In this document: one piece after another, positions 35,515 through 43,140 of the stretch
Numbering within the stretch: the first letter of the stretch is position 1
Layout of the letters: each line of letters opens with the position of its first letter
Origin: Azospirillum brasilense
GTDB lineage: Bacteria > Pseudomonadota > Alphaproteobacteria > Azospirillales > Azospirillaceae
Direction of reading: 5' to 3'
Length of the DNA stretch: 44,337 nt
Assembly: GCF_003349955.1 (NCBI RefSeq)
Contig: NZ_QLKQ01000065.1
Location: 1-44,337, forward strand
Made by a program: the position numbers and the translations under genes
The notes under the pieces: model-generated
What the model was told of the DNA's origin: nothing
The model's database searches: none
What the model saw: the letters and a program-made list of their open reading frames with translations, nothing else

Positions 35515-36399
35515 TTACCCGGCCAGCTTCTGCTCCACCGCGGCGTTGCGGATGGCCTTCTGGAGCTTCTCGAAGGCGCGCACCTCGATCTGGCGGACGC
35601 GCTCGCGGCTGATGCCGTACTTCTGCGAGAGGTCCTCCAGCGTGGTCGGGTTGTCGCGCAGGCGGCGCTCCACCAGGATGTCGCGCTCGCGCTCGTTCAG
35701 GTTCTCCATGGCGGCGGTCAGCAGCTTGCGCCGCTTGCCCAACTCCTCGTTCTCGGCGAGCGAGATTTCCTGGTTCGCCGTCTCGTCGACCAGCCAGTCC
35801 TGCCACTCGCCCTCGCTGTCGGCGCGCAGCGGCGCGTTCAGCGAATGGTCGGGGGCGCCCAGCCGGCGGTTCATGTTGACGACGTCCTGCTCCGGCACGT
35901 CGAGCGTCGTGGCGATGTGGCGCACCTGCTCGGGCGACATGTCGCCCTCCTCGATGGCCTGCATCTGGCCCTTCAGGCGGCGCAGGTTGAAGAACAGCTT
36001 CTTCTGGGCCGCCGTGGTGCCCATCTTCACCAGCGACCAGCTGTGCAGGATGTATTCCTGGATGGCGGCGCGAATCCACCACATGGCGTAGGTCGCCAGC
36101 CGGAAGCCGCGGTCGGGGTCGAAGCGCTTCACCGCCTGCATCATGCCCACGTTGCCCTCGGAGATCAGCTCCGACAGCGGCAGGCCGTAGCCGCGGTAGC
36201 CCATGGCGATCTTCGCCACGAGCCGCAGATGGCTGGTCACCAGCTTGTGCGCGGCGTCCGAATCCTCGATCTCCTGCCAGCGCTTGGCCAGCATGTACTC
36301 CTCCTCCGCCGCGAGCATGGGGAACTTGCGGATTTCCTGGAGGTAGCGCGAGAGGTTGCTTTCGGAACTGATGACCGGAACGCTGGATATCGTCGCCAT
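35515..36399 (-). CDS. rpoH: RNA polymerase heat-shock sigma factor RpoH
   Basis: A 294-aa group 3 sigma-70 factor for heat-shock and stress promoters. Region 2 (about 45-120) contains AVKRFDPDRGFRLATYAMWW. The RpoH-specific box QKKLFFNLRRLKG (about 131-143) separates it from sigma-54, RpoD and ECF types. Region 4 ends with a helix-turn-helix (TLEDLSQKYGISRERVRQIE, about 253-272). The ATG at 36399 has GGAGAGGG upstream. Alphaproteobacteria often carry two RpoH paralogues; which one this is cannot be decided here. It lies downstream of rluD on the same strand, with 183 bp between them. Confidence 0.94.
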   Translation of the reverse strand: MATISSVPVISSESNLSRYLQEIRKFPMLAAEEEYMLAKRWQEIEDSDAAHKLVTSHLRLVAKIAMGYRGYGLPLSELISEGNVGMMQAVKRFDPDRGFRLATYAMWWIRAAIQEYILHSWSLVKMGTTAAQKKLFFNLRRLKGQMQAIEEGDMSPEQVRHIATTLDVPEQDVVNMNRRLGAPDHSLNAPLRADSEGEWQDWLVDETANQEISLAENEELGKRRKLLTAAMENLNERERDILVERRLRDNPTTLEDLSQKYGISRERVRQIEVRAFEKLQKAIRNAAVEQKLAG

Positions 36400-36582
36400 G
36401 TTGGACCCTCTCCGACGGCTGTTGTTCGTGCCTTCTCACGGGCACACGGCCGTTCACTGTTCTGCGCCGCCTCGCCGTCCGCTTGCCCGTTCGATCCGCC
36501 GGGGATGGTCACGGATGCAAGCGTGAGCGTTGGTGGCTGTTGACGCGAAGAATAACCGACTTCTGCGCGCGGGTATAGTGGA

Positions 36583-37635
36583 TTACAGGGATTCTAAGAA
36601 ATCTGACAAATCTTTAATATCCGTGGGTAGCGGCGCCTGGAAGCGCACCGTCTCCCCTGTTGCGGGATGGCGGAAGGTCAATCCCACGGCGTGCAACGCC
36701 TGCCGTGGAAAGCCAACAAACCGCTCGCGATCGGGTTCCGGCAGGGCAGAGGCGTGCTTGCCGCCGGCGCGGCCGGCACGCCCCTTGCCGTAGAGCGGAT
36801 CGCCCACGATGGGGTGGCCGATGTGCGCCATGTGCACGCGGATCTGGTGGGTGCGCCCGGTCTCCAGCGTGCATTCGACCAGCGCCAGCGCCGTGCCGAA
36901 GGAGCGGACGACGCGGTAGCGGGTCGCCGCGTGTTTCCCGCCGCCGGTGACCACGGCCATCTTCTTGCGGTCGCTGCCGCTGCGCCCGATGTTGCCCTCG
37001 ATCCGGCCCTCGCGCGGGGAGGGGACCCCCCAGACGAGCGCCTGGTAGGTGCGGCTGAGCGTGCGGCCGGAGAACTGCTCCGTCAGCGCGTGGTGCGCGC
37101 GGTCGTTCTTGGCGACGACCATCAGGCCGCTGGTGTCCTTGTCGAGGCGGTGGACGATGCCCGGACGCCGCACGCCGCCGATCCCCGACAGGCTGTCGCC
37201 GCAATGGGCGAGCAGGGCGTTGACCAGCGTGCCGTCCGGATTGCCGGCGGCGGGGTGGACCACCATGCCCGCGGGCTTGTCGATCACCAACACGTCCTCA
37301 TCCTCGTAGACCACGTCCAGGGGTATGTCCTGGGCCTCGGGCTGTGCAGGTTCAGCTTCGGGTATGAAAACGTCGAAAGTTTGTCCGGGCCTGACCTTCA
37401 CGGACGGGTCGGTGACCGTCCGCCCGGTGCCATCCTGCACGCAGCCCTTCTCCAGCAGCACCTGCACACGCGACCGCGACAGGCCGGGAAGCCCCGTCGC
37501 CAGGGCTTTGTCGAGCCGCTGGCCGGCGGCGTCGTCCGGAACGCTCCAGCGCTGCCGCGTGCCTTCGCCGGTTTCGCCGTCCTGCGTTCCGGTGTATTCG
37601 TCCTCATCGTCGTCGAATTCGGTGCGTTCGGGCAT
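36583..37635 (-). CDS. rluD: 23S rRNA pseudouridine synthase RluD
   Basis: A 350-aa RluA-family enzyme making pseudouridines in helix 69 of 23S rRNA. An acidic lead (about 1-25), an S4 RNA-binding domain (about 30-95: AGQRLDKALATGLPGLSRSR), then the catalytic domain with Asp165 in HRLDKDTSGLMV, ETGRTHQIRVHMAHIGHPI and DPLYG. The ATG at 37635 (MPERTEF) follows GAGGAG. The gene is divergent from a small membrane protein gene across 46 bp. Confidence 0.93.
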   Translation of the reverse strand: MPERTEFDDDEDEYTGTQDGETGEGTRQRWSVPDDAAGQRLDKALATGLPGLSRSRVQVLLEKGCVQDGTGRTVTDPSVKVRPGQTFDVFIPEAEPAQPEAQDIPLDVVYEDEDVLVIDKPAGMVVHPAAGNPDGTLVNALLAHCGDSLSGIGGVRRPGIVHRLDKDTSGLMVVAKNDRAHHALTEQFSGRTLSRTYQALVWGVPSPREGRIEGNIGRSGSDRKKMAVVTGGGKHAATRYRVVRSFGTALALVECTLETGRTHQIRVHMAHIGHPIVGDPLYGKGRAGRAGGKHASALPEPDRERFVGFPRQALHAVGLTFRHPATGETVRFQAPLPTDIKDLSDFLESL

Positions 37636-37681
37636 CGTTCGGCAAAACTCCTCACATTCGCGCGAGAGTGGACCCCAAACC

Positions 37682-38008
37682 GTGCAGTTCCTCAAGGCAC
37701 TCATCGTCATCATGGGCGTGATGATCATCGCCGGCTTCGCGTTCCTCGGCGTCGAACTCTACAAGCGCATCAACGATCCGGAGCGCCGGGCCGCCGTCGA
37801 CGCCGAGCGAGCGATCACCGCCGCCGGCCGGACGGAGGAGGTTGTGCTGGGCCTGCCGGCGGGCGCGCGCCTGGGCGAGCCGGTGGCGGTGGGCAACCGT
37901 GTGGTCTTCCGCGTCACCATACCGGACGCCGCGGACCGCCTTTATGTGATGGACCCGCGCACCGGCGCCATCGCCGTGACCGTCACCGCCGGAGCCGCCG
38001 CGCCATGA
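37682..38008 (+). CDS. Small single-pass membrane protein (DUF6476-like)
   Basis: A 108-aa protein with one N-terminal membrane helix (about 4-24: FLKALIVIMGVMIIAGFAF) and a periplasmic beta-rich domain (VVFRVTIPDAADRLYVMD). The start is a GTG at 37682 with GAGAG upstream; no ATG fits. Small proteins of this shape sit beside RluD genes in many alphaproteobacteria (recalled as DUF6476); that family name is from memory. Its stop overlaps the start of the aldolase gene (ATGA), so the two are translated together. Function unknown. Confidence 0.72.
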   Translation: MQFLKALIVIMGVMIIAGFAFLGVELYKRINDPERRAAVDAERAITAAGRTEEVVLGLPAGARLGEPVAVGNRVVFRVTIPDAADRLYVMDPRTGAIAVTVTAGAAAP

Positions 38009-39069
38009 CCGACGCCATCCCGACCACGCCCTTCCTGTACGACTTCCGCAGCGACAATGTGGCCGGCGCCGCGCCGGAGGTGGTCAACGCCCTGGCCGCG
38101 GCCGCGGTCGGGTCCGCCGACCCCTATGGGCAGGACCCGCTGACCGCCAGCGTCACCCGCCGCCTGTCGACCCTCTTCGAGGCCGAGGTGACGGTGTTCC
38201 CGGTCGCCACCGGGACGGCCGCCAACGCGCTGGCTCTGTCGGCCCTGGTCCCGCCCTACGGCGCGGTCTACTGCCACCAGGAAAGCCACATCCACGTCGA
38301 CGAGTGCGGCGCGCCCGAAATGGCCACCGGTGGGGCCAAGCTGGTGCCGCTGGCCGGGGAGGGCGGCAAGCTGACCCCCGCCGCGCTGACCGCGGCGCTC
38401 GGCGGTGCGGGCATCGGCGTGGTGCACCGGGTGCAGCCCGCCGCTCTCAGCCTGACCCAGGCGACGGAGGCCGGCACGGTCTATCGTCCGCAGGAGGTGG
38501 CGGCCCTGTCCGACGTCGCCCACGCCCACGGCATGGCCGTGCACATGGACGGCGCCCGCTTCGCCAACGCGGTGGCCCGGCTGGGCTGCGCCCCGGCGGA
38601 GGTGACCTGGAAGGCCGGTGTGGACGTGCTGTCGCTGGGCGGCACCAAGGGCGGCTGCCTCGCCGCGGAGGCCGTGGTGTTCTTCAACCCGGCGCTGGCC
38701 GAGGATTTCGGCTTCCTGCGCAAGCGGGCCGGGCATCTGGTGTCCAAGGGCCGCTTTCTGTCGGCGCAGCTCGACGCCTGGCTGGCTGACGGCCTGTGGC
38801 TGCGGCTGGCCCGCCACGCCAACGCCATGGCCGACCGGCTGTCGCAGGGCCTTGCCGCACTGCCGGGGGCGGAGCTGGCCCATCCGGTGGAGGCCAACGA
38901 AATCTTTGTGCATCTGCCCGCCGCGGTGGCCGATGGGCTGGAGGCGGCGGGCTATCGCTTCTACCGCTGGGAGGGGGATCTGCTGCGTCTGGTCACCGCC
39001 TTCGACACGCCGCAGGCCGTCGTGAATTCTTTTCTGAAAATCGCCAAGGATCTGTCAGAAAAGGCTTGA
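38005..39069 (+). CDS. Low-specificity L-threonine aldolase (beta-eliminating lyase fold)
   Basis: A 354-aa PLP enzyme that cleaves L-threonine or allo-threonine to glycine and acetaldehyde. It has the fold-type I pattern: FRSDNVAGAAPEVV at the start, DPYGQDPLT, VATGTAANALAL, HMDGARFANAV and PLP Lys215 in SLGGTKGGCL. The ATG at 38005 overlaps the preceding stop, giving translational coupling. Two tRNA-Glu genes follow. Exact stereospecificity cannot be told from sequence. Confidence 0.9.
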   Translation: MTDAIPTTPFLYDFRSDNVAGAAPEVVNALAAAAVGSADPYGQDPLTASVTRRLSTLFEAEVTVFPVATGTAANALALSALVPPYGAVYCHQESHIHVDECGAPEMATGGAKLVPLAGEGGKLTPAALTAALGGAGIGVVHRVQPAALSLTQATEAGTVYRPQEVAALSDVAHAHGMAVHMDGARFANAVARLGCAPAEVTWKAGVDVLSLGGTKGGCLAAEAVVFFNPALAEDFGFLRKRAGHLVSKGRFLSAQLDAWLADGLWLRLARHANAMADRLSQGLAALPGAELAHPVEANEIFVHLPAAVADGLEAAGYRFYRWEGDLLRLVTAFDTPQAVVNSFLKIAKDLSEKA

Positions 39070-39137
39070 TCGGACCGGGTGGGTTCGCTAAAAACCCGCC
39101 ACGCCGACGACGCCACGTCGTCAGACGACGAAAGACT

Positions 39138-39213
39138 GTCCCCTTCGTCTAGAGGCCTAGGACACCGCCCTCTCACGGCGGTAACAGGGGTTCGAATCCC
39201 CTAGGGGACGCCA
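39138..39213 (+). tRNA. tRNA-Glu (anticodon CTC), copy 1
   Basis: A full cloverleaf with encoded CCA: acceptor GTCCCCT/AGGGGAC, D arm with AGAGGCCTAGGAC, anticodon stem CCGCC/GGCGG with loop CTCTCAC (anticodon CTC, decoding GAG), and T arm GGGG-TTCGAAT-CCCC. It is identical to the copy at 39252-39327. Confidence 0.95.
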
Positions 39214-39251
39214 CTTTCGTTCGGCTGGCAACCGAGCATCGCCCGATGAAG

Positions 39252-39327
39252 GTCCCCTTCGTCTAGAGGCCTAGGACACCGCCCTCTCACGGCGGTAACA
39301 GGGGTTCGAATCCCCTAGGGGACGCCA
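39252..39327 (+). tRNA. tRNA-Glu (anticodon CTC), copy 2
   Basis: Base-for-base the same tRNA as copy 1, starting 38 bp after it and also with encoded CCA. The two are probably cut from one transcript that ends at the hairpin at 39351. Confidence 0.95.
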
Positions 39328-39350
39328 TCCTTTCCGGCACCACGATCCAC

Positions 39351-39380
39351 GGCCCGCCTTTCGGCGGGCCATCGTCGTTT
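39351..39380 (+). terminator. Rho-independent terminator after the tRNA-Glu pair
   Basis: GGCCCGCC-TTTC-GGCGGGCC forms a perfect 8-bp stem followed by ATCGTCGTTTT. It also separates the tRNAs from the convergent lytic transglycosylase gene that ends at 39386. Confidence 0.8.
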
Positions 39381-39385
39381 TGGCA

Positions 39386-40387
39386 TTACCGCTTTGTGCC
39401 GCCCGTCCGGGTGGACGTGCTCAACTCGGCGACCTCCTCCTGCTTGGCGGCGGGCAGGCCGGCCGAGCGCGCCACGCTCGAATCGTGGGGGTGGACGCGG
39501 CGCGGGTAGACGCTGTGGACCTTGACCACGTAATCCTGCGTCTCGCGGTAGGGCGGGACGCCCTTGTACTGGACCACCGCCCCTTCGCCCGCGTTGTAGC
39601 CGGCCAGCGCCAGGGTCACGTTGCCGTCGAAATAGGCCAGCAGCCAGCGCAGATACTTCATGCCGCCGCGCAGGTTCTGCTCGGGGTCGAAGGGCTTGGT
39701 CACGCCGAAGCGCTCCGCCGTCTCCGGGATGAGCTGCATCAGCCCCATGGCGTTCTTTTCCGACACCACATCGACGCGGTAGCCGGATTCCACGGCGATC
39801 ACCGCCAGCACCAGATCGGGGTCGAGCCCGTAGCTGGGAGCCATTTTGGTGACCATGGCGCGGATTTCCTTGGGCGGCATGCGGATCACGCCCCAGCGCA
39901 CGCTCGGCGGTTCGCAGCGGTCGGGAGCCTTCCCCGCCGTGCTCTTGCCTGTCCCGACCTTGACCATCTGCGCCGCGTCCTCGTTGCCCAGCAGCGCGGC
40001 GCGGCGCAGCCAGGAGCGGCCGAGATCCTCGTCCTTCGACACCGCGCCACGGCCGGCCATGTGCATGCGTCCGGCGCGGTAGGCGGCTTCGGGATAGTCC
40101 TGGCGGGCCGCCCGGCAGTAAAGGGAGAGGGCCATCCGCTCATCCCGGTTCACGCCTTTGCCGACCTCGTAGCGCATGGCCAGCTCATATTGGGCGCGGG
40201 CGCTGCCCTTGCTGGCGAGCGCCTCCAGCGCGCGGATCGTGCGCTCGGTCGAGCTTTGGAAGGCGGGGGGCTGGGCCGTCGCCGTCTGCACGGCCGGTTG
40301 GGCGGATGCGTCCTGGGCCATGGCCGGCGACGCCGTCAGAAAGGACGCGATCAGCCCGCCGGCGGCCAGCGCCACCGCGCTTTTCAC
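39386..40387 (-). CDS. Periplasmic lytic transglycosylase with Sel1 repeats and SLT domain
   Basis: A 333-aa exported enzyme that cleaves peptidoglycan to 1,6-anhydro-muropeptides. The GTG at 40387 is chosen because it opens a good signal peptide (about 1-24, VKSAVALAAGG to SPAMA); its ribosome site is weak and the frame is open far upstream. Sel1-like helical repeats lie at about 55-142 (ARAQYELAMRYEVGKGV). The SLT domain (about 180-300) has catalytic Glu200 in AVESGYR and the conserved GLMQLIPETAERFGV and AGYNAGEGAV. Sel1 repeats often bind partner proteins, so it may belong to a septum or envelope complex. Downstream on the other strand are two tRNAs. Confidence 0.88.
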   Translation of the reverse strand: MKSAVALAAGGLIASFLTASPAMAQDASAQPAVQTATAQPPAFQSSTERTIRALEALASKGSARAQYELAMRYEVGKGVNRDERMALSLYCRAARQDYPEAAYRAGRMHMAGRGAVSKDEDLGRSWLRRAALLGNEDAAQMVKVGTGKSTAGKAPDRCEPPSVRWGVIRMPPKEIRAMVTKMAPSYGLDPDLVLAVIAVESGYRVDVVSEKNAMGLMQLIPETAERFGVTKPFDPEQNLRGGMKYLRWLLAYFDGNVTLALAGYNAGEGAVVQYKGVPPYRETQDYVVKVHSVYPRRVHPHDSSVARSAGLPAAKQEEVAELSTSTRTGGTKR

Positions 40388-40615
40388 CGTCTTGACGCAG
40401 CTTTTGCCGATTGGTGAAGCCGACCGGTCTTTCGGCGTATGCGGGAAGATCGCCGCCTTAGAGCCAACGTCCGGCTGTCCACGAAAGACGTAATGCGATA
40501 TGGTTCCGGCCAAGAGAGGAAGCGGAACACAATGAAATAAGACTTCCGCTAAGGGACGGAAACGCCGCCTATACACAGAAGAAGAACCGCTGGCAGCGGA
40601 CCTGCGGAAGGATGA

Positions 40616-40669
40616 ATGAGCGAATTCATCGTTGGCCATAGACATGGCTATCCCGCAAAGGAGATTTGA
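40616..40669 (+). CDS. Candidate 17-aa leader peptide or micro-ORF
   Basis: The ORF encodes MSEFIVGHRHGYPAKEI. GGAAGG lies 4 nt before the ATG. The TGA stop is immediately followed by the first base of a terminator stem. That arrangement suits a translated leader or a tiny regulatory transcript. There is no run of a single amino acid, so classical attenuation by amino-acid starvation is not indicated. Chance occurrence cannot be excluded. Confidence 0.3.
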   Translation: MSEFIVGHRHGYPAKEI

Positions 40670-40705
40670 GGTCGGTTGGTTAAAGCCAGCCGGCCTTTTC
40701 CTTTT
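40670..40705 (+). terminator. Strong + strand Rho-independent terminator without an upstream annotated gene
   Basis: GGTCGGTTGGTT (40670-40681) pairs with AGCCAGCCGGCC (40684-40695), some as G-U, followed by TTTTCCTTTT. Genes on the left are on the other strand, so the transcript ended here must start within this region. This suggests a small RNA, or a leader of the sigma gene 320 bp downstream. Confidence 0.7.
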
Positions 40706-41023
40706 GAGCAAAGTCATGAAGCCTCCCGTATGTCCGGAGACGATACCTCATCCCCGAACGAATGCTACGGGAGCAATCGGGCAATCCATGGCATTTAGGG
40801 GTAATCTCGCCAAATTGTTAAGGGGCTTAGCCTTTTTCCCAACTGGCAGCCCCTGAGGCGCGCCATTACGTACTGATGGACCGACGATTGTCGTTGGAGA
40901 ATCCGGTTAAGCCCCGCGCGCTTTCGGCGCTCGGCGGGGTCCGGAGCGATGGTTCGGGCGTTGTCAGACGCGCCCGGCATGATCGGGACATCTTTCGGTA
41001 CACAGGGAGGCAGCGTTCCACCG

Positions 41024-41728
41024 ATGGCGAACCACGTCGCGAGTTCCTTGCGCCGTCCGGCAAGCAGCCCCGCGCCGCTTGACCCCGTCGCCCTCAAGCC
41101 GGTGATGGGAAGCCGCCGTGCGGACGAGGACGAGTTGAACGTTGCGGTCGAAGCCGAGGATGGCGTCGAAGCCGACGATCCGGCCGTCGAAGACGCGGCG
41201 GAAGCGCCCTCGGCGCCGTTGGCGCCCCCCGATCCGGCGATCATCGCGCAGATCGAGGCGGAGATTCCCCGCCTGCGCCGTTTCGCCCGCGCCATGGTGC
41301 GGGACGCCACGCTGGCCGACGATCTCGTCCAGGAATGCCTGGAGCGCGCCCTGTCGCGCCTGCATCTCTGGCGGCCCGGCAGCAACCTGCGCGCCTGGCT
41401 CTTCACCATCCTGCGCAACCTGCACATCAACGGCATCCGCCGCCGGCAGGCGGTCGTGGACATCGACGGGGAAGGGCAGGCGGCGATCGGCGCCGCCCAT
41501 GGCGGCCAGTTCGTCCGCTTGGAACTGCGCGACCTGAAGCGCGCGCTTGGCCTGCTGCCGACCGAGCAGCGGGAGGTGGTCCTGCTGATCGGGCTGGAGG
41601 GCATCTCCTACGGCGAGGCCGCCGACATTCTCGGCATTTCCATCGGCACCGTGAAGTCGCGCCTGTCGCGCGGACGGCGGGCTCTGCGCCAGCTCATGGA
41701 AGGGCACAGCCCGACGGACGAGGACTGA
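41024..41728 (+). CDS. ECF-type RNA polymerase sigma factor with acidic N-terminal extension
   Basis: A 234-aa group 4 sigma factor. Region 2 (about 80-140) has RLRRFARAMVRDATLADDLV and NLRAWLFTILRNLHIN. Region 4 (about 175-228) has LPTEQREVVLLIGLEG, YGEAADILGISIGTVKSR and RGRRALRQLM. An extension of about 75 residues before region 2 is Ala/Pro/Glu/Asp-rich and likely disordered; it is unusual for ECF factors. The ATG at 41024 has GGGAGG 13 nt upstream; ATGs at 40949 and 40979 are alternatives that would lengthen the extension. No anti-sigma, NepR or PhyR gene is adjacent. Its neighbours suggest envelope or stress control. Confidence 0.85.
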   Translation: MANHVASSLRRPASSPAPLDPVALKPVMGSRRADEDELNVAVEAEDGVEADDPAVEDAAEAPSAPLAPPDPAIIAQIEAEIPRLRRFARAMVRDATLADDLVQECLERALSRLHLWRPGSNLRAWLFTILRNLHINGIRRRQAVVDIDGEGQAAIGAAHGGQFVRLELRDLKRALGLLPTEQREVVLLIGLEGISYGEAADILGISIGTVKSRLSRGRRALRQLMEGHSPTDED

Positions 41729-41771
41729 CCGGTCCTCGTGTCTTCCCCTCTGACGCCGGGCGCACAGAGAA

Positions 41772-41803
41772 ACCGGCAACGCTCCGGGTGGGGCGTTGCC
41801 GGT
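41772..41803. terminator. Hairpin between convergent sigma factor and DUF1328 genes
   Basis: ACCGGCAACGC and GCGTTGCCGGT form a perfect 11-bp stem with a 10-nt loop. On the minus strand it is followed by TTCTCT; on the + strand there is no T run. It probably backs up the terminator at 41897-41924. Confidence 0.5.
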
Positions 41804-41896
41804 CAGGTGCGAGGCTAACATCGAGAGGCTTTCGGGGTACTCGCGAGCCCGGCCTTGCGAGACGTGAAAGACCGGACAAGGGCGCGCTGCGGGAAA

Positions 41897-41924
41897 CGCC
41901 CGCCCGGACGGTTCCGGGCGGGTG
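41897..41924 (-). terminator. Rho-independent terminator of the DUF1328 gene
   Basis: On the minus strand CACCCGCCCGGA and TCCGGGCGGGCG form a 12-bp stem (one G-U) with a 4-nt loop, followed by TTTCCC. It lies 6 bp after the stop at 41931. Confidence 0.7.
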
Positions 41925-41930
41925 CTGGGT

Positions 41931-42095
41931 CTAGCGGCGCCTGACCAGGCCCAGAATCAAACTCGCCGCGAACAGGATCAGGAAGAGGAAGAACAGGATT
42001 TGCGCAATGCCCGAAGAGGCCGATGCAATCCCGCCAAAGCCGAGCGCGCCGGCGATCAGCGCGATCACGAAGAAAACAAGTGCCCAATAGAGCAT
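41931..42095 (-). CDS. Small DUF1328 (UPF0391/YtjA-like) membrane protein, 54 aa
   Basis: A 54-aa hydrophobic protein found by direct reading. It starts MLYWALVFFVIALIAGALG and ends GLVRRR. The opening LYWALVFFVIALIAG, the GFGGIA turn and the second helix with the ...FLFLILFAASL pattern are the standard form of DUF1328 proteins, with two membrane helices and a short basic C-terminus. GGGAGG precedes the ATG at 42095. A terminator follows directly. Such proteins often accumulate under stress in proteobacteria, but their function is unknown. Confidence 0.9.
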   Translation of the reverse strand: MLYWALVFFVIALIAGALGFGGIASASSGIAQILFFLFLILFAASLILGLVRRR

Positions 42096-42425
42096 CCTAA
42101 CCTCCCTCGCTCGGTCCGAAGCGCGTTACGGCTCGTCCGGCGCGCAGTCTGTTGAACGTCGTACTCTGTGAAGAGCGTGTCAGTATTGTGCAGAACACGA
42201 CTCAGCTTGCAAAGGTTCCCGGCCCCGGCCGCCGTAAAGAGCTTTTTTTGGGTAGGGTCGGTTCCAAAAGGGGGAGGGGCATCCCGATAACGCTGGCTTG
42301 ACCGCAACAACCGCCGATGAGCGCTGTTGTCGGGGTCGCCAGCCTGCTTGGTTCCGGCCGGGCGGGCGAAAAGGCGCGGCACCGCTCCGCCGGTGCGAGA
42401 CGCCCTATCGAGAGAAGAGGATGCC
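42096..42425. other. 330-bp divergent intergenic region
   Basis: No gene seen. It must hold promoters for the DUF1328 gene (leftward) and the secreted protein (rightward). A run of seven T at about 42243-42249 follows GC-rich sequence but has no clear stem. No consensus promoter could be assigned by eye. Confidence 0.5.
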
Positions 42426-43106
42426 ATGAACGCCAAACTGTCCCTCGCCGTTCTCGCCGCGACCCTGGCCGCCGCCCCCGCCGCGATGGCCCAGACCTAC
42501 CAGAACAACGCGCCCCAGGTGCCTTACGAACGCTCCAGCCCGTCGGGCCTGCCGACCACCAGCCCGCAAGTGGAAAGCCTGCCCAACGAGCGGGCGGAGC
42601 CGTGGACCGATCAGACCCAGAACCGCCAGACCCAGAATCGGATGCCCGACGGCCGCATGCCCGACCGGGTGACCAGCGGCAGCGCCGAATCCACCGTCGG
42701 CGCCGGCACCGCGGGCACCTACGGCAGCACCGGCACCTATGCGGCGCCCGGCACCTACGGTTCGACCGGCACCATGAACAACAGCATGCCGAACAGCGGC
42801 GCGATGGGGACCACCGGTTCGGCCACCGGCTCCATGCACAACACCATGCCCAACTCCATGCAGGGCAACCGGCAGGTCATCATGAACGTCGACCCGAACA
42901 CCGCCCAGCGCGCCGAGCGCGGCCAGAACCGCAAGGAGCTGATGCAGACCTCGCTGCTGAACTACTTCAGCGCCGCCGGCTTCACCTCGGTCCGCGATTT
43001 CCGCAAGCAGGGCGAGAACTACGTGGCGGAGGCCCAGTCGGCCAACGGCACCTGGAGCACCGTGCTCCTCGACGCCAACACCGGGACGATCTCCGAAATC
43101 CGCTGA
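42426..43106 (+). CDS. Secreted low-complexity protein with C-terminal PepSY-like domain
   Basis: A 226-aa exported protein. A signal peptide (about 1-22, cleavage after AMA) precedes a Pro/Ser/Gln-rich part and a Gly/Thr/Ser/Met low-complexity stretch (about 88-150) with recurrent GTYGSTGT and NNSMPNS/HNTMPNS units, probably disordered. The last 60 residues (FTSVRDFRKQGENYVAEAQ and TVLLDANTGTISEI) resemble the strand-helix-strand pattern of PepSY-type domains, which are found in inhibitors of secreted proteases and other envelope proteins. The ATG at 42426 follows GAGAAGAGG. Function unknown. Confidence 0.72.
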   Translation: MNAKLSLAVLAATLAAAPAAMAQTYQNNAPQVPYERSSPSGLPTTSPQVESLPNERAEPWTDQTQNRQTQNRMPDGRMPDRVTSGSAESTVGAGTAGTYGSTGTYAAPGTYGSTGTMNNSMPNSGAMGTTGSATGSMHNTMPNSMQGNRQVIMNVDPNTAQRAERGQNRKELMQTSLLNYFSAAGFTSVRDFRKQGENYVAEAQSANGTWSTVLLDANTGTISEIR

Positions 43107-43140
43107 TCCCCGGCACTTGCGGATCTCGGTTTGCCGCGGC

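Larger units (their letters stand above)
40388..41023. other. 636-bp region between divergent lytic transglycosylase and ECF sigma genes
   Basis: It contains no ordinary gene. It holds a 17-codon ORF (40616-40669) ending against a strong + strand terminator (40670-40705), and a weaker GGGGC-TTA-GCC hairpin with a T run near 40821-40838. No GGAAC-N16/17-CGTT (EcfG-type) promoter was found by eye. Confidence 0.6.

Noticed and set aside
36540..36578. TTGACG and TATAGT on the + strand between rluD and rpoH
   Set aside because: The spacing is 27 bp, too long for a sigma-70 promoter, and no + strand gene follows.
40632..40856. 74-codon + strand frame across the 40.67 kb hairpin
   Set aside because: It runs through the strong terminator, so it is unlikely to be translated as a whole; the shorter ORF at 40616-40669 fits the hairpin better.
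40388..42425. EcfG-type promoter (GGAAC-N16/17-CGTT) near the sigma factor, DUF1328 or secreted-protein genes
   Set aside because: GGAAC occurs near 40523 but the matching CGTT is absent (CCGC instead); no other convincing match was found by eye.
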